A stretch of 64,000 bases of DNA, taken from contig JACKQL020000001.1 of the NCBI GenBank assembly GCA_018296165.2, positions 1,674,001 through 1,738,000 on the forward strand, written 5' to 3'. This document shows positions 46,934-59,497 of this stretch, in pieces. Each line of letters begins with the position of its first letter. The stretch's first letter is position 1. A model generated the notes under the pieces. It was not told where the DNA came from. It did no database searches and worked only from the letters and a program-made list of their open reading frames with translations. Source of the DNA: Termitomyces sp. T153. Its lineage: Eukaryota > Basidiomycota > Agaricomycetes > Agaricales > Lyophyllaceae. The position numbers and the translations under genes are program-made.

Positions 46934-49900
46934 ATGATTGCCTCCACACCCTCCAAGGACTATCTTGCCCTCAGGACGTCGCCCTCCTACCGCCCGCGCC
47001 ACTGTACACCCCCTCGCCGCGTCGAGTCTCCCACCACAGATCTCCCATCCTATGACTCGCCTATGCTCACGCCCTCGCCTTTGCGCCAGCAGCCCCTCTT
47101 TTCCAATCCTTTTAATCCTCTTCTTGCTGATCCAGACGACTTCTTTCTCCAGTCTCCCTTCAAATCTCCTGCGCCGGCGCATCATCTCCACACTGTCTAT
47201 GCCTCAAAACCTCAGCCTATTCCCTCAGATGACGACGATGGCTCTATATTTCTCTCTTCGTCTTCGTCTTACTCTCCTTTCTTTCCAACCTCAACCTCAC
47301 AGCCTCTTCGCACGCCCGTCAAGCAAGTACATCGGTTTTCGAATCGCACGGCCCTTTCAGTCAAGCAACTCAACTCGATGCCCACCCCACTCGATGCTTT
47401 CGACTCTGCTACCCGCGTTGGTGTTGGAACCAAACGAAAGTCAACTACATCTACTCCGATCCGCCAGCATAACCTCACCCCGCTTGTAATATCTTCCCAG
47501 CGGGTTTGCTCGGGTTCTGCGTCGGACGCCGTAATGCTCGATCGTCTTGCTCCTCTGCCTGCTCCCAAATTTGTTGCTTCTACGCCTCAGTCAAAGGCTG
47601 AAACTGAAGCCCATCTTAAACGACAGACTGCTACCCTCACCCGCCTCAAGCTGTCGGACTTTGGCGAACCCCGGGGAGACTTGGATGTGGATGACTCTGG
47701 TTGTGAGATGGGTGAGGGTGATCGCTTGTTCAGCGGGTCGCAAGACAGATCTGCTTGCAAAGGCAAAGGAAAAGAAAAGGAAGAGGTTGCAGAGGCCATC
47801 TCGCCTGGCGGCCATGTCATAAAGCGAAGAGCGCGGAGACGGCCCCGGTCTGCGGAACTTCTGGAAAGTGTCCGTTCATCGTCGTCTCTGACAAAAGTGG
47901 GCTCCATTTTTTTTACTTTAAACTTGTTTCACTCATTGTTTTCCACAGGCCACCATGGTGGCCACTAGCACCCAACGACAAAGGAACTCGGGTATCACGT
48001 TTCCATCAGCCCCTCATAGTCGAAAGCGCACCACCTCTGGTTCATCTTCGTCAGATGTAGACTCTCCTGCTCCGAGACGTCGCGTCAATAATACACGCCC
48101 TTGCCCTCCCAAACTCACTTCTGTGCCACCCGTGGCTTCGCGTCTGTCCATCAATCGCCAAGACTCGGCCACCCTGTTTTTCGGGCCTGCTATCCCGCAA
48201 GCCAGCAACTCTGTGCCCACAAGTCGCTCGAGAGCTAACTCGTCGTTGTCTGTATCAGTATCTGAGGTACCTGCCACGAATGCTGCTCGTAAGACAAACC
48301 GACACAGTTATGCTGGAGCTGGAGCGAGTAACCTTCAAGCATGGACCACCATTCAAACAAGAGACCCATCGCCATCGCCGAAATCATCGCCACCTGCTGG
48401 CTCGCTTCAGTTCGGTGGCCAGGATGATGATGATGATGACATGTTCTTTGGCGGCGGCCCGCAAGATTCTTCCTTTGTTTTCAGTGTTACAGAAGGCACA
48501 CCCTCACCCAGAACAAAGAAGATGAAACGGTCGACATTGCAGTCCAAGTACAAGCCTCGCGACTCCGGCATTGCACTCGATGACGAACATGAGGCCGGTA
48601 CGGATTACCTCAATGTGATGCCTGGCACCTCGACAAGCGTCGGTTCCATACACTCGGACATTGAAGACAATTTGGTGACCCCTGGGACGGGGCCAGAAGC
48701 CGGTTCTGAATGGCCTCGGGTCTTCGTCACTGGCGCAGATGATCCCACTTCCAGGGAAGGGCTCGATGTTGATGCTTTCATTATGCGCACACTTGCGGTT
48801 GCTTCCAAGAATCCCGAAGGGAAGAAGAAAGTTCCTGGGACGCCGGTCAAGAAGGTCAAGAAGACTTACTTACCAGCTGGTCAGCGTGCATGGCAGAGTG
48901 CTGTTGCCATTAAAGTTGGGCCCCGCGTTGATTTTGAACCCAAGAGAGGCAATGGGCCCCGGAAAAGTCTGCCTGCGAAGCTCCCTTTGAATTTTGACAC
49001 GGATTCTGATGACGAAGACGGTAGCCCAGGGAAGCGAGAAAATTATGCGGGCCTCGGCATTGGTCGGCCGTCGGCGTCGACGCCTTACGACGGGAATCCT
49101 CAGACCTTGCGCGCTCGATGGCTTATGCGACGTAGCAGCAGTGGGGCATTTTCAAGCGGTAGTGATTCCATGTCCTCTTCAGGGACACCGACAAGACCGA
49201 AGAATAAAGGTAAGCTTGCACAATGTTGCCTCGTTTGCGATATTCTGACTGGATTATAGAATCGAGAGTGGCCAGCTTGACCTCGCATATGTCTCCACTG
49301 CAGAAAAATGCATTCAAGCTGTCGTCTATGACACGGACCGCATCAAATTCTTCAAGTAGTTCTACCGGGACGCTTAACTCGCCAAGCCTTGCGTCATCAC
49401 GTCGCCTTCAGGCTATCAGCCGCCCGCTGCCGGTTCCAGATACGTATTCCGAGGTGTTCGCTGAGGACCAGCCGACCAGTCGATTTGAACGTGATTTCGA
49501 GGTCGACAGTGAAATTGGGAGTGGAGAATTTGGCAAAGTTATCAAAGTCCGGTGCAAGAACGGTGACGACAGCGAGGTCTATGCGGTTAAAAAGTCCAAG
49601 CGCGTTGAAGGTCCCCGGCATCGGTAAGCTGTTGGCCTGCAGGGCTAGGAAATTGACGTTGATTTCTCTTTATAGGCTCCGGTTGCAAGAAGAAGTACAG
49701 GTTTTGCAGCATCTGGCGCAGGTCGCCGCTGCATCCGCTTCGTATGAGGGGAATCGTCATCCCAACGTGTTGGCTTATATCGACAGCTGGGAGGAAAACG
49801 ATGCGCTCTATATTCAGACGGAACTCTGCACTTCGGGGAACTTGCAACAGTTCTTGGAGACGTTCGGCAATGTTTATCGGAAGCTCAGCGAAGACAGGGT

Positions 49901-50687
49901 ATGGAAGATCCTTGTAGATCTGAGTAACGTAAGTAAATTAATGCTTGTTCGGATCCCTTGCTATCTACATCGCTAACTATCAAAATCCCAGGGACTCCGC
50001 TTTGTTCATGATGCTGGGGTCATTCACCTGGATTTGAAACCCTCGAATATATTCGTCACTGGGGAAGGCCGGCTGAGGATCGGGGACTTTGGGATGGCCA
50101 CGTTTCTGGGCCAGTTTGAGACCGTGACGGGATCGAAAGGCTTCGAACGGGAAGGAGACAAAAGATACTTGGCGCCGGAGATCCTGCAAGAAGACTATTA
50201 CAGCAAGGCAGCGGACATATTTAGGTTTGTACTAGAAGCCGACTGCGTATTTAAGAGTGTTCTCATGTGATGTTTGCAGCCTGGGGATGACCATCTTGGA
50301 GGCTGCAGCCAATATAGTGGTTCCCGATCAGTAGGTGTTTTTTTTTCTCCGGGCCGGGGATATCAACTGATTATGTCATTTGATGCTTCTAGGGGGGAAG
50401 ACTGGCAAAGACTTCGTCGCGACGATTTTTCACAGGTTCTTCTTGATGATAGCCCGGAGCTTCTGGAGATAATCAAGCAGATGATGCGCCAGAGACCCCA
50501 GGAGCGCGTGAGCATCCATGATGTGTGTGGACATGGAGTGGTGTGCCGAGCAAGAGAGGCGATGGAGCGCATGTGGGATGCGGCGAAGCGGGATACGAAG
50601 TGTTTGTTGGGGGCTTCTCCGTTTGGACGGACTGAAGAAGGATTCCTGGACGAGATCTTGGGGCGAGCGATGGATGTCAGCGCGTAG
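46934..50687 (+). CDS. WEE1: Wee1-type mitosis-inhibitor kinase (1139 aa)
   Basis: Seven exons: 46934-47896, 47949-49209, 49260-49623, 49676-49928, 49992-50224, 50280-50330, 50393-50687. Wee1 phosphorylates the inhibitory Tyr of Cdk1 and delays mitosis. The first ~780 residues are a Ser/Thr/Pro-rich regulatory region with many S/T-P sites, typical of fungal Wee1. The kinase domain starts near residue 815: glycine loop EIGSGEFGKVIKV, VAIK-type lysine in YAVKKSKR, the long Wee1 insert before HPNVLAYIDSWEENDALYIQTELC, catalytic loop GVIHLDLKPSNIF (the HxDLKP form characteristic of Wee1, not HRDLKP), and GDFGMA in place of DFG with a preceding Gly-Asp. A GDKRYLAPEIL activation segment follows. 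A short disordered tail ends after RAMDVSA. Confidence 0.93.
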
Positions 50688-50959
50688 TGAGATTATTTTG
50701 GGACAGTGTACACGATGGACCTCTTGGATATCGGCCATGCATTGCTAGTAGTTCAGCCTAATTATACCAATATGCTTGTGTAGTATGTAGTATGCCCATG
50801 ACCAGCGAATGTGAAATAGATGTCGCTTAGAGATCAGGTGCCTGGAAACAGGCGGGCAGATACTGTCTTTTGCAAAGCCGTCTGCGCCAAACTTTTCCGT
50901 TCTTTTCGCCCCATGCTGTGAGCCCTCGCCTATATATCTTCGTCCCTGTCCTTCCACAA

Positions 50960-53023
50960 ATGTTTTCCCGTCCTGTCTCTCTTTATCCCCCTCCTGCCAC
51001 TCCTTCCATTCCCTTCCCACTCCCCCCCGGCCTGTCAATGGACCCCTCCTCCGTCGACTTTCGCGCCTTCTACCCCTACACCCCCAACGAGGTCAAGCAC
51101 CGCAAGAGGACCACCACCACCCAGCTCAGGACCCTCGAGGCCATCTTCAAGCGCGACACCAAGCCCAACGGCCCTCTACGTGTCGAGCTAGCCGCCCAGC
51201 TCGGCATGACCGCCCGAGGCGTCCAGGTTTGTTCTCCATCGCCGTCCTTCTCTATCTTCCTCTCACCAATTCCATCCAGGTTTGGTTCCAGAATCGGTAC
51301 GTGCACGAAACCCTTTGATCATACTCATTGTCTTATACGTGCAAAAAAATTCAGACGAGCCAAGGAAAAGCTCAAGGCAAGCAAAGCCGCAAAAAATGGG
51401 GAAGGCGAGGTGAAAGACAAACCAGACTCGTCTGACGACGAAAAGTCTGCGTCCACCCCGCCTACAATTGAGATACCCCAATCACCGCCCTCAATTGAGC
51501 CGCCAAGCAGCGTGTCTTCGCTGCCAATGGAGCCCAAACGCTCCATATGGGATGATCACATTGTGGATCCACACTTCCTCTACCCAGCGAACCTACACAC
51601 TCATCGGCGTGGCTCGTTGCCAGTGAACGCGTTTCCAACCGCTGACTTTTCACTGGATAGTTCTTTGCTCGACGACTTGGACCCTCTCGCGAGGCGTTGT
51701 TCCGTCGACGCCAGTCTTCAACGGCTGGCCAACAATCCATTCGCACCCCTTGCACGAGCCAAGAACGGTGCTATATATGGGTCGCGTACTACTGTTGCAT
51801 CCATCCGCCGACCTCTTTGTCGGACTCCTTTGAACCCTACTCCTCGTATTACCTCCGCGCCTTACTCTTTGGACATGCGCCGAGCTTCTATGGGTAACTT
51901 CCGCGTTTCTCCGGAAAGTACCGCTTCTCCGTCACCATCGCCTTTGTCACCATACAACGGTGCAAGAGCCTCTCTTCCTGACCATAATCTTTATGCCGTC
52001 AGCTCTCGAAACATCTCGCCTCCTCTTCCCGGCCCACTTCCATCTCCCAATTTCTCCTTCGGTGCTGCTAGCACACCATCTATGATGTCCACAAGTTCCG
52101 GGGATAGCGAGCGCTATTCACCTGATCCTCAACCGTATGCGTATCGTGAGAGTGAACAGGACGAGGATGAGGGAACTCCCGCGTCTTATTATTCCTTGTC
52201 CCGGTTTGGATCGATCACTTCAATAGCGACGAGTGACTCCAGTCTCAATAGTGCATATCTCTCTGACCAAGTGGGCTGCTATGATGATCAGGACCCAGGA
52301 AGCAGGCGCGGCTCGTGGTAAGCGTCCCCAGATGGTCAAATGACTCTTTAAATTCTGATCTCCTTTCAGCGTCTCGGGACACTTCGCCACGCTTATGTCT
52401 GGTCTTGATGTCAGTTGTTCGCAAGACGTTGTGAACCCACACGAACACTCTGCATATACTGTACACGAGGACACTGCTGGAGGCCTTTCTGTTGTTGGCA
52501 AGGGAAGCACCTATCCGTCGCCATCGTCGACTGTTTCCCCTGGTGGTAGCCCTCACCCTCAAGGAACGTCTCCTCCGTCTATAACAATCTATCGATCTAG
52601 CGAGTTGGACCATGCATTGCAAAGCCAACCGAGTCAGGTACGTGACGTAATCTCCAATACGCGTACGATCTCTAGAGCTTTATTTTCTTTTAGGTGCAGA
52701 CTATCGAACCATCGTTCGTGGCAGTCACGCCGGCGACGACTGTTGAGATCCACCCTGAGGCTAATCCTTCTGCTGAACAGTACTTCTATCATCAGGACCC
52801 TAGTCAAATGCAACAATCATCGGCCGTTCCAGCCCACGTCGAAGTCGACAAATTTAACTTCAACTATGATGTTCCATACCTCACGGAGAGTTATCCTATA
52901 CTCGAGGGGAATAATGTTTCCCTTCATCACCAGTCCTTCGAGACTCAGGTCGTCTCATACGACACGATGGTGCCCTTTGATTCGACTGGTCAACACACTG
53001 AGCAGCCCTACCTCTACGTCTAA
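50960..53023 (+). CDS. Homeodomain transcription factor (614 aa)
   Basis: Five exons: 50960-51226, 51280-51296, 51355-52317, 52370-52637, 52694-53023. The homeodomain spans residues about 45-105: KHRKRTTTTQLRTLEAIFKR, VELAAQLGMTARGVQ, and the recognition helix VWFQNRRAKEKLK. The helix is assembled from three exons; the central one is a 17-nt microexon carrying VWFQN. Outside the DNA-binding domain the protein is Ser/Pro-rich and unstructured, with acidic patches that could activate transcription. The fold is a standard 60-residue domain without the TALE insertion, so it is unlikely to be a mating-type HD1 protein; basidiomycete developmental regulators of this class exist. The target genes are unknown. 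The start is the first ATG upstream in frame. Confidence 0.9.
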
Positions 53024-54413
53024 GTCTTCGCTCTGGAGCGGGCTAGGGCCGCCTCCATCCAATCGTTTATACCATTCTTCTGCTTGCTTTTTTGGAACTT
53101 CTTTGCTTGCTATCCTTGTTTGGTGGATTGTGTGCAGCTCCGACTCTTCCCACCCCTTTTCCCGTCTTGCTCTGTAATTCATCGCTTCGATCGTCGACGT
53201 TCGACCGCGACCCTTGCTCTACCAAAACACCGAATTTCCTAATACTAATACTATGCCACTTTCCTTCAGTTCGCATTTTGCCTCACTCTTTTTGGACCCT
53301 GCTTTATTATTTCCGTACTTCCTGGTCTCAATCGCTTCATAAGTTATGCACTTCTAATATCTAACTCCTTCTTTGTAGTTATACTTTTGACTTCTCCGCC
53401 CCCCCACGCCTGTGCCATCTACATGCATCTTTACCCGCTCATTTTCAATACACCTTCCATCCGTAATATACCAAAGTAAATACCTACTTTACTGTCGCTT
53501 AATGTCCTCGTTGGTTCTCCGACTAATACCTGTAAAAATTGAAATTGGTTGTCATCATCGATATCTGTCAAAAAAATATCTGAGACTTTACCGCATCATG
53601 TGCTCTATCAGCTGCTGTGAATCTCTGATATACAATGGGCGCTCGAAGGGATTTGAATGATCTGCAGAACTTTCCGGGCATGATTGAAACGAGTTGGGGC
53701 TGCTTGGAGACCCCCATCTGTATCGCGGGGTCTCATAGGTTTGTGGGGTGATGGGTGTAATGACCTTATCTTGAGGCCTAAACTCCGTCCCCTGCCAGGC
53801 TGTGGGGTTCACATGTCAACCAGATCAAACACATGTTGTAAAACCAAAGCTTGAAAAAAGAAACTAAATTGAAGTATATGTTACACCTTGAAGCTGTACA
53901 CATGTCATATGTATAGTGACCGGTGTTGAACCCTTCCTACACAACACCTACTTGAGTATTTTGGGCTTGCTGGGATGTACATACTAGTATGTGACGAAAT
54001 ATTAATATCTATCATTGTCAAATTCCGGCGGTCTTAGGATGTCGTGGCTCGGATCTTGCGTCGAGATCATCCCGGATTAGCGGCTTGTTATCTGAGATGT
54101 ACGATTTATTTGACACTCAGTACTCACGTCTGACAGAACTATGTATTTTTTTCAAAAGAAGCTATGAACTTATGAATAGAAATACGTCAACTATCTGTCC
54201 GGTGATGACAGTGGCGTAGAAGAAAGTTTGAATTGTGAAGTCTTAGGGTTGACGTACTTCAACCTCATCAGCATTTCAATTCTTCCATGCCGTGACTTCG
54301 TCGGTTTTCAAAGAAAAGAGGCCAAGGTCGAGAACTTCTTGAAAGTCGGACAGCAACTCTTGTTGGCAGGATGCCTTGCGATATCGGACAGAATGGCTCA
54401 GGTTCCTAATCAA
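53024..54413. other. 1.4-kb convergent non-genic region
   Basis: Lies between the 3' ends of the homeodomain gene (+) and the aldo/keto reductase (-). T/C-rich at 53030-53530, consistent with a long 3' UTR. Short frames on both strands have no recognisable content. I see no repeat or RNA gene. Confidence 0.5.
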
Positions 54414-55702
54414 TCAATCTACGTCTACAGGGTTCCAGCTGATCGCGCCGTTCTTTCCACGATCCAGCGCATCGAGAGCCGCAATGTCCTCCTCCTTCAG
54501 CTCAAAGTCGTACACCTTCGTGTTTGAATGAATGCGAGATGGGGTAGCACTCTTGGGTAACGGCACGAATCTGTGATTACAGCCGTAAATCAATAATAAA
54601 TATTCTAACATTCTGGATACACACCCTTTTTGCAAAGACCAGCGGATCAGAATCTGTGCCGGGTCACGGCCATACTGAATCATACAGAATGGGAATCAAC
54701 AACTTTATCTGACAATATCGGGCTGAGCTAACCTTGCTCGCGATTTCCGTGATGGTTGGATGATCCATTTTACCACGGATGAGAGGACAGTACGCTTGCA
54801 CGACGATGTTATGTTCCCGACAATATGAAACGATTGGGCGTTGCTGGCATAATGGATGGAGCTGCGGAACGGTTAACTTGTATACAAGACAATGTCTTCA
54901 TCTCGTTCGGACACACCTCGATCTGGTTCACAGATGGCATGGGAAACCCAGCGGTACGAATCTCCTCGAGATGCTTAACACCACTGTGATCGAAGTGGGG
55001 TTGATCATTGATCATGATGTCCTTGAAAGTGAGAGCGACACGCCCATATACGTACTAGTTGGAAACGCCAACTGTCCTAATCTTTCCAGCAGTTTTAGCT
55101 TCTTGGAGGGCCTTGTATGTCGCAAGACGACGTTCTGTTCCAGAATAAGGATCGTGGATGAGGAAGAGGTCGATATACCCTGATAGAGACCCATCATGAG
55201 GTTTGGTAATCGTGAATTCACTTGATTCCTACCGAACATGAATTTTGCGAGAGATTGATCCACGCCTTTCAATGTACTCTCATAACCGTGTGTCTTTGAA
55301 ACACATTTAGTAGCTTTATTCTTGACGATCAGTGTGGTGTTCACTGAGAATCAGATAGTTGCATACTTATGAATAGATCTTCTCTAGGAAGCCCGCAATC
55401 ACGGACAGCCTCCCCAACATGCGCCTCGTTGCGATAAACCTGTGCAGAGTCTACATGTCTAGAAAATCATAAGATGACAACGTTTTCGCGCGATGTGCGT
55501 GGAATACATACCTGTATCCGGCTCTAAATGCTTCAAGGACAGAATCTCGGGTGGTGTAGTTTTGATATACTCCAAATCCAAGCAGCGGCATCAGATAGCC
55601 TTTGAGATGCGTAAACGACGTAACATAATAAGCCTTGGCAATACAGAACTCACCCGAAGAAAGCTTCACGGTGGATGCGATTGTGAGTCCCGACATTGCC
55701 AT
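54414..55702 (-). CDS. Aldo/keto reductase (278 aa)
   Basis: Nine exons: 55702-55654, 55599-55512, 55458-55367, 55313-55233, 55179-55056, 54983-54917, 54861-54733, 54674-54625, 54570-54414. NADPH-dependent reductase of carbonyls, probably of the small AKR3/AKR5 type. The catalytic tetrad is complete after splicing: D49 and Y54 in HVDSAQVYRNE, K79 in FITTK, H112 in DLFLIHDP. Also seen: MPLLGFGVY near the start, GVSNYGVKHLEEI, VNQIELHPLCQQ, YCPLIRGKMDHPTI, and the cofactor loop FVPLPKSATPSRIHSNTKVYDFEL. The end (ISWNPVDVD) fits the family. ATG 55696 is a possible second start. The junction after AKF (exon 4 to 5) adds MFG relative to typical members and is the weakest join. Confidence 0.9.
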
Positions 55703-56487
55703 TTGTGGACTGGAATTCATGAATTCGACGTTATACACTGGGACGCGTCCACTGGCACATTCTTTGGCAGTCCCTTCCCGCGCTTGGACACGCCTTAATC
55801 AGCGCATGTTTGGTTTTGTGTGTCAGGCGTCGGGATCTATTAAATGGGAAAGAGGCGGTCATCACACATAAACCACAACAATGATGAGTGACAATTGCCG
55901 ATCAAGGGCCAGATTTATAAAAGGCCATCTACTGAGAGAAATCAATGTCTCTTCCTGTAACATGTATAGTTCTTTGATTTGTAGCCTACCTAGCTATCCA
56001 CATATCTACACGATGTTAGGTATACTATTACCAAAAAAAGGGTGCCGCCTGAATTTGATATCCGGCCGCCTGAAGTGAGACACGTTCAACATCACATTTA
56101 ATAGAGGGGAATTTTGGTACAATCCATGCAACGCCACCTCATATATCCTGCGCACACCAAATCTATGACATGCCTTATGCTGGTTGGACTCTGAACGGCG
56201 CCGACGTTCACGTGCTTTCAAATCCGGCGCTTATATTTCTAAAGTTTACGAAAAGTCCCAAGTGATATTTACAACGTTAGAGTTTGAAACGCGTTTTTGG
56301 TTTCATAACTGCCTCTGACTGATGCCTGCGAAGTAGTCACTAGCTTACGCCCTCGTGGATGGGGAAAAGGCAAACTCTTATTCGAAACTTCTGCTTCCCT
56401 TGTCCAAGTCTGTTCTGACGCAAGGATTTTTACATTAAAACCAGGAATTTAGTCTCAGAATCCATGGGCACTTGCGTACGATATGGT
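55703..56487. other. Intergenic region upstream of the aldo/keto reductase
   Basis: Nearly 0.8 kb with the reductase promoter at its left end. I see no gene or repeat. Short frames on both strands lack conserved residues. Confidence 0.45.
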
Positions 56488-57661
56488 GTCTATGAAACTT
56501 CGGAAACCCACCAAGGATATTGACGTTGGCGCGGTCGATAAATTAGAAGAGATTGTCGACGGTCTTTGAGGTGTCGCAGCAGGCCCGGTTCTAGGAATAC
56601 GTTCAATGCAAATAGTAATGATGTCGAGTCCCTCATCGATTTTCGGGTCGTTTCTCAGTACTGGGACAAGCTCTTCAAGAGTAGCTTCTTCGGGTTATCT
56701 TGCAAGTTCCACAGAGTAGAGTATCAGTCTTTTCACCAGCACATGACCCCTTCAGTCCATAGCCAACTTGCGAGTAAAACGCCAACGTGAGGGGGAAGAA
56801 GATGAGACCACAAAGCTCATAAAACGCTTGAAAAGAGTAACCAACATCGCACCGTCATCTCTGGGTTGGACTACCAGGATGTAGGCGAGAATAAAGTGAT
56901 CACTGACCCCATGAGGCAAGTATCATCTCTATCGCACTATACGCACTTGTCATCGACTCAGGTAAGTATGGTGGCACCCTCATCAGTACACACTTTCTCG
57001 TAGGATACACAGGGTCTATGCCGCTATTTGGGATGGACAGCGTGTCGGAGTCGAACCCTTATGCCGAGGCATTGACCTGATTGCCGATTGGAAGGAACTA
57101 CATGCACGATACGAGGTGGCAGCTACCTTGGATGTCCTAGTGGAAGCAGTCCGGTCCTTCTTATTGAGGAACATTACACACTTCTCGAATCCACAATCAG
57201 CCCTGTTGAGCGATCCAACCTTCTCCGGTACCTATACCTAACAATTATATCGTAATGACGATGACCAAGAAATCCACCTGAACTATTCCGCACAACTTGA
57301 AGCAGACAATTTGCTAACCGAAAGTGCACAAAATCATTGAGATCCCCAAGTATTCAGCATGGACCAGTCAAAATACAGACTCCTTGATCATTATCCGCTA
57401 ATCAACAGAACTGCAGGAAAAGGTGAAAAACAAGGTGAAAAGCGTTGTCTAAACACTTCATAGAAATAGATTTATACGTACATGGCGATTTGACCTTCTC
57501 ATTGATCTTGCCTCCCTCAAGCCCAATGATGTACAGATCCGTCTAATTGATTTTGTCTGGGGGGGATGTGCGGGAGAAGTGCGGGATGCTATTGGACTGA
57601 ACTGTGAAACGGTGATGCATCCAAAAGAGTCGGGGAAGCTCATTCTGGAGTTGTTTACCTA
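56488..57661 (+). pseudogene. Probable relic of a kinase-like fungal gene
   Basis: Several plus-strand stretches look coding but cannot be joined in one frame. One at about 57005-57235 reads YAAIWDGQRVGVEPLCRG, then a helical part (LHARYEVAATLDVLVEAVRSFL). Another at about 57470-57661 reads VQIRLIDFVWGGCAGEVRD and ends at TAA; its LIDF-W-G context resembles the end of the catalytic lobe in a kinase-like protein family common in basidiomycetes (LVDFDW.G). A smaller piece lies near 56860-56960. Between them are stops and no convincing splice sites. I read this as a decayed gene; an intact gene with unusual introns is the alternative. Confidence 0.35.
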
Positions 57662-57946
57662 AGGTAAGCACTAGATTTCAGATTTTCAAGGGTGCGTTTG
57701 TTGTGGTCGAGAAGAGTGGTCGGTGAGACTGGGTTTCATAACCGTAAGAGAAGGGGTTGTCGTTTTGTCTTTGTCTTGGTTGCATAATCGGCTTGAGTAT
57801 CGTGTGTATGCGTTCTAGCGTCAGAAGCGCGAGGGGTTCGTAACGCTCCAAGGGCCCATTCAGTCCAAGTGGGAGGTTGTGTAAGCTATTTATAGCACAA
57901 ACTCATGACCGAAGAACGCCGGGCCGTCTTTTGAGCCACAACTCTT

Positions 57947-59345
57947 ATGTCGCTTCTCAACTATGTCGAGACCCCAAACACTAATCTTGTTCGTGAACTT
58001 TCGAATATTCACAATACATTCTATCTAACAAACTCTGAAAAATCAGATATGTTGTATATGCCGGTATGTGTGTGGCAGCCATAGCCATAAACCGTGGGTG
58101 TCCCCAGAGCTGACTCGGGAATCGCCCCGTCGTGCAGCGCTCCTTTCATAGATCCAGTGACGACACTTACGTGCGCACATACGTTCTGCAAGGACTGTAT
58201 ACACCGTGCTCTTGAGCACGCAGAGCACTGTCCTATTGATCGGTCACCCTTGGCCGCGAGCAACCTCGCACCCGCCAATCCCATCGTCCGATCCGTGAGT
58301 TCTGCCATCCCTCGTGTTCGCATCTTTCGTTTGTTGATGATGGGGCGTTGGAGTGTAGCTTGTGGACGAGTTGGTGGTGGAGTGTGTGCATAGCGCGGAG
58401 GGGTGTGGGTATACGTGCCAGAGACAGCTGTTGGCTGGTCATCTTGCGGAGAGGTGTGTGTATAGGGAGGTCGGGTGTCCGCTGAGGAAGTGTGAGGAGA
58501 GGATGAGGTTTAAGGATTCGAAGGGACATGTGCATGAGGGGGAGTTGGATGATTCTGAGGTTCGTTGTGATTTTTATGTTGTTATGCTTATCTGAGACCT
58601 TTTTCTTTTTTTTTCTTTTCTTCTTCAGGCTGCTACGACTATGAATGATTCTGAGGAAAGTCGGTCTGTGAATGAGTCGATTGAGGCTGCTGCTGCGGAT
58701 GATGTGCCGGATGCATCTTGTCGCATTGCAGAACTCACGGCGCAGAATATTGTTCTTCGACAACGCGTTGATGCACTCGAGAATCTTGTATCTACATTTC
58801 GCAGAGAGATGGGTGCAGTCAAGCATGTGCTCGGACCATGGATCCAGGCTTCAAACGTGAATACACCTAGATATTATTCGACAGAGATGCCGGTGAGTGG
58901 TCAACCAGCTACCGCATCAACATCGGCAGGAGATGGAGTCGAGCGCGCGCAATCACGCTATCAGCCGCCGGCGTCGTCGTTGCCCTCTGCAGACTCTCTT
59001 GCGTCATACTTTCCGACCGAGCATGAATTCAGCACGACATATCACGCGCCGCAGCGGACTTCGTCGGGTGTCAATTCGTATGAGGCTTATACGCCCACGC
59101 ATCCGCTTGTTGCGCCGTTGAATTTGAGTACGACGTTGGAAGGTACGTTGCATGGGTTGCGAGAGAGCGTGGTTGGGCTTGCGACGGGGGTGGATGCGCT
59201 CGGGCGGAGACAGGAGATTGCAATGTCAAACGAGGCGACACGGATGGCGGAAGAGGTTGGCAGTTTGAGGCTTAATTTGCAAGGTCTTCGGATGCAGGTT
59301 CGTGTGTTGTGGCTCATGTTGCGACAGGAACTGATGGACGAGTAG
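57947..59345 (+). CDS. RING and TRAF-type zinc-finger protein (377 aa)
   Basis: Five exons: 57947-57988, 58047-58063, 58138-58294, 58359-58559, 58629-59345. Residues about 14-60 are a RING finger: ICCIC from the 17-nt exon 2, then APFIDPVTTLTCAHTFCKDCI and HCPIDRSPL, where the last ligand position is Asp. A TRAF-type zinc-finger region follows (residues about 75-135: CVHSAEGCGYTCQRQLLAGHLAERC, CPLRKCEERM). A coiled coil (AELTAQNIVLRQRVDALENLV, residues about 165-200) and a Ser/Pro-rich then helical tail (LNLQGLRMQVRVLWLMLRQEL) complete it. No MATH domain is seen. It is probably a ubiquitin ligase; substrates are unknown. The neighbour at its 3' end is convergent. Confidence 0.86.
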
Positions 59346-59497
59346 ATGCACACGATCATGATGGACCGCAACGCGCAACTCACGGGGCGAGATGGAGTAG
59401 AGAACATGAATTATATGAACGGACAGTGGATGGGGCCGGCACGGGGATTCTACGCGCAGCCGCCATCAGTGACTAAATTGTAAATAGTGTATAGTAT

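Noticed and set aside
57040..57080. tRNA-like GTCGAACCC and its reverse complement
   Set aside because: No acceptor stem, D-arm or anticodon arm can be paired around it, and it lies in the coding-like fragment of the suspected gene relic.
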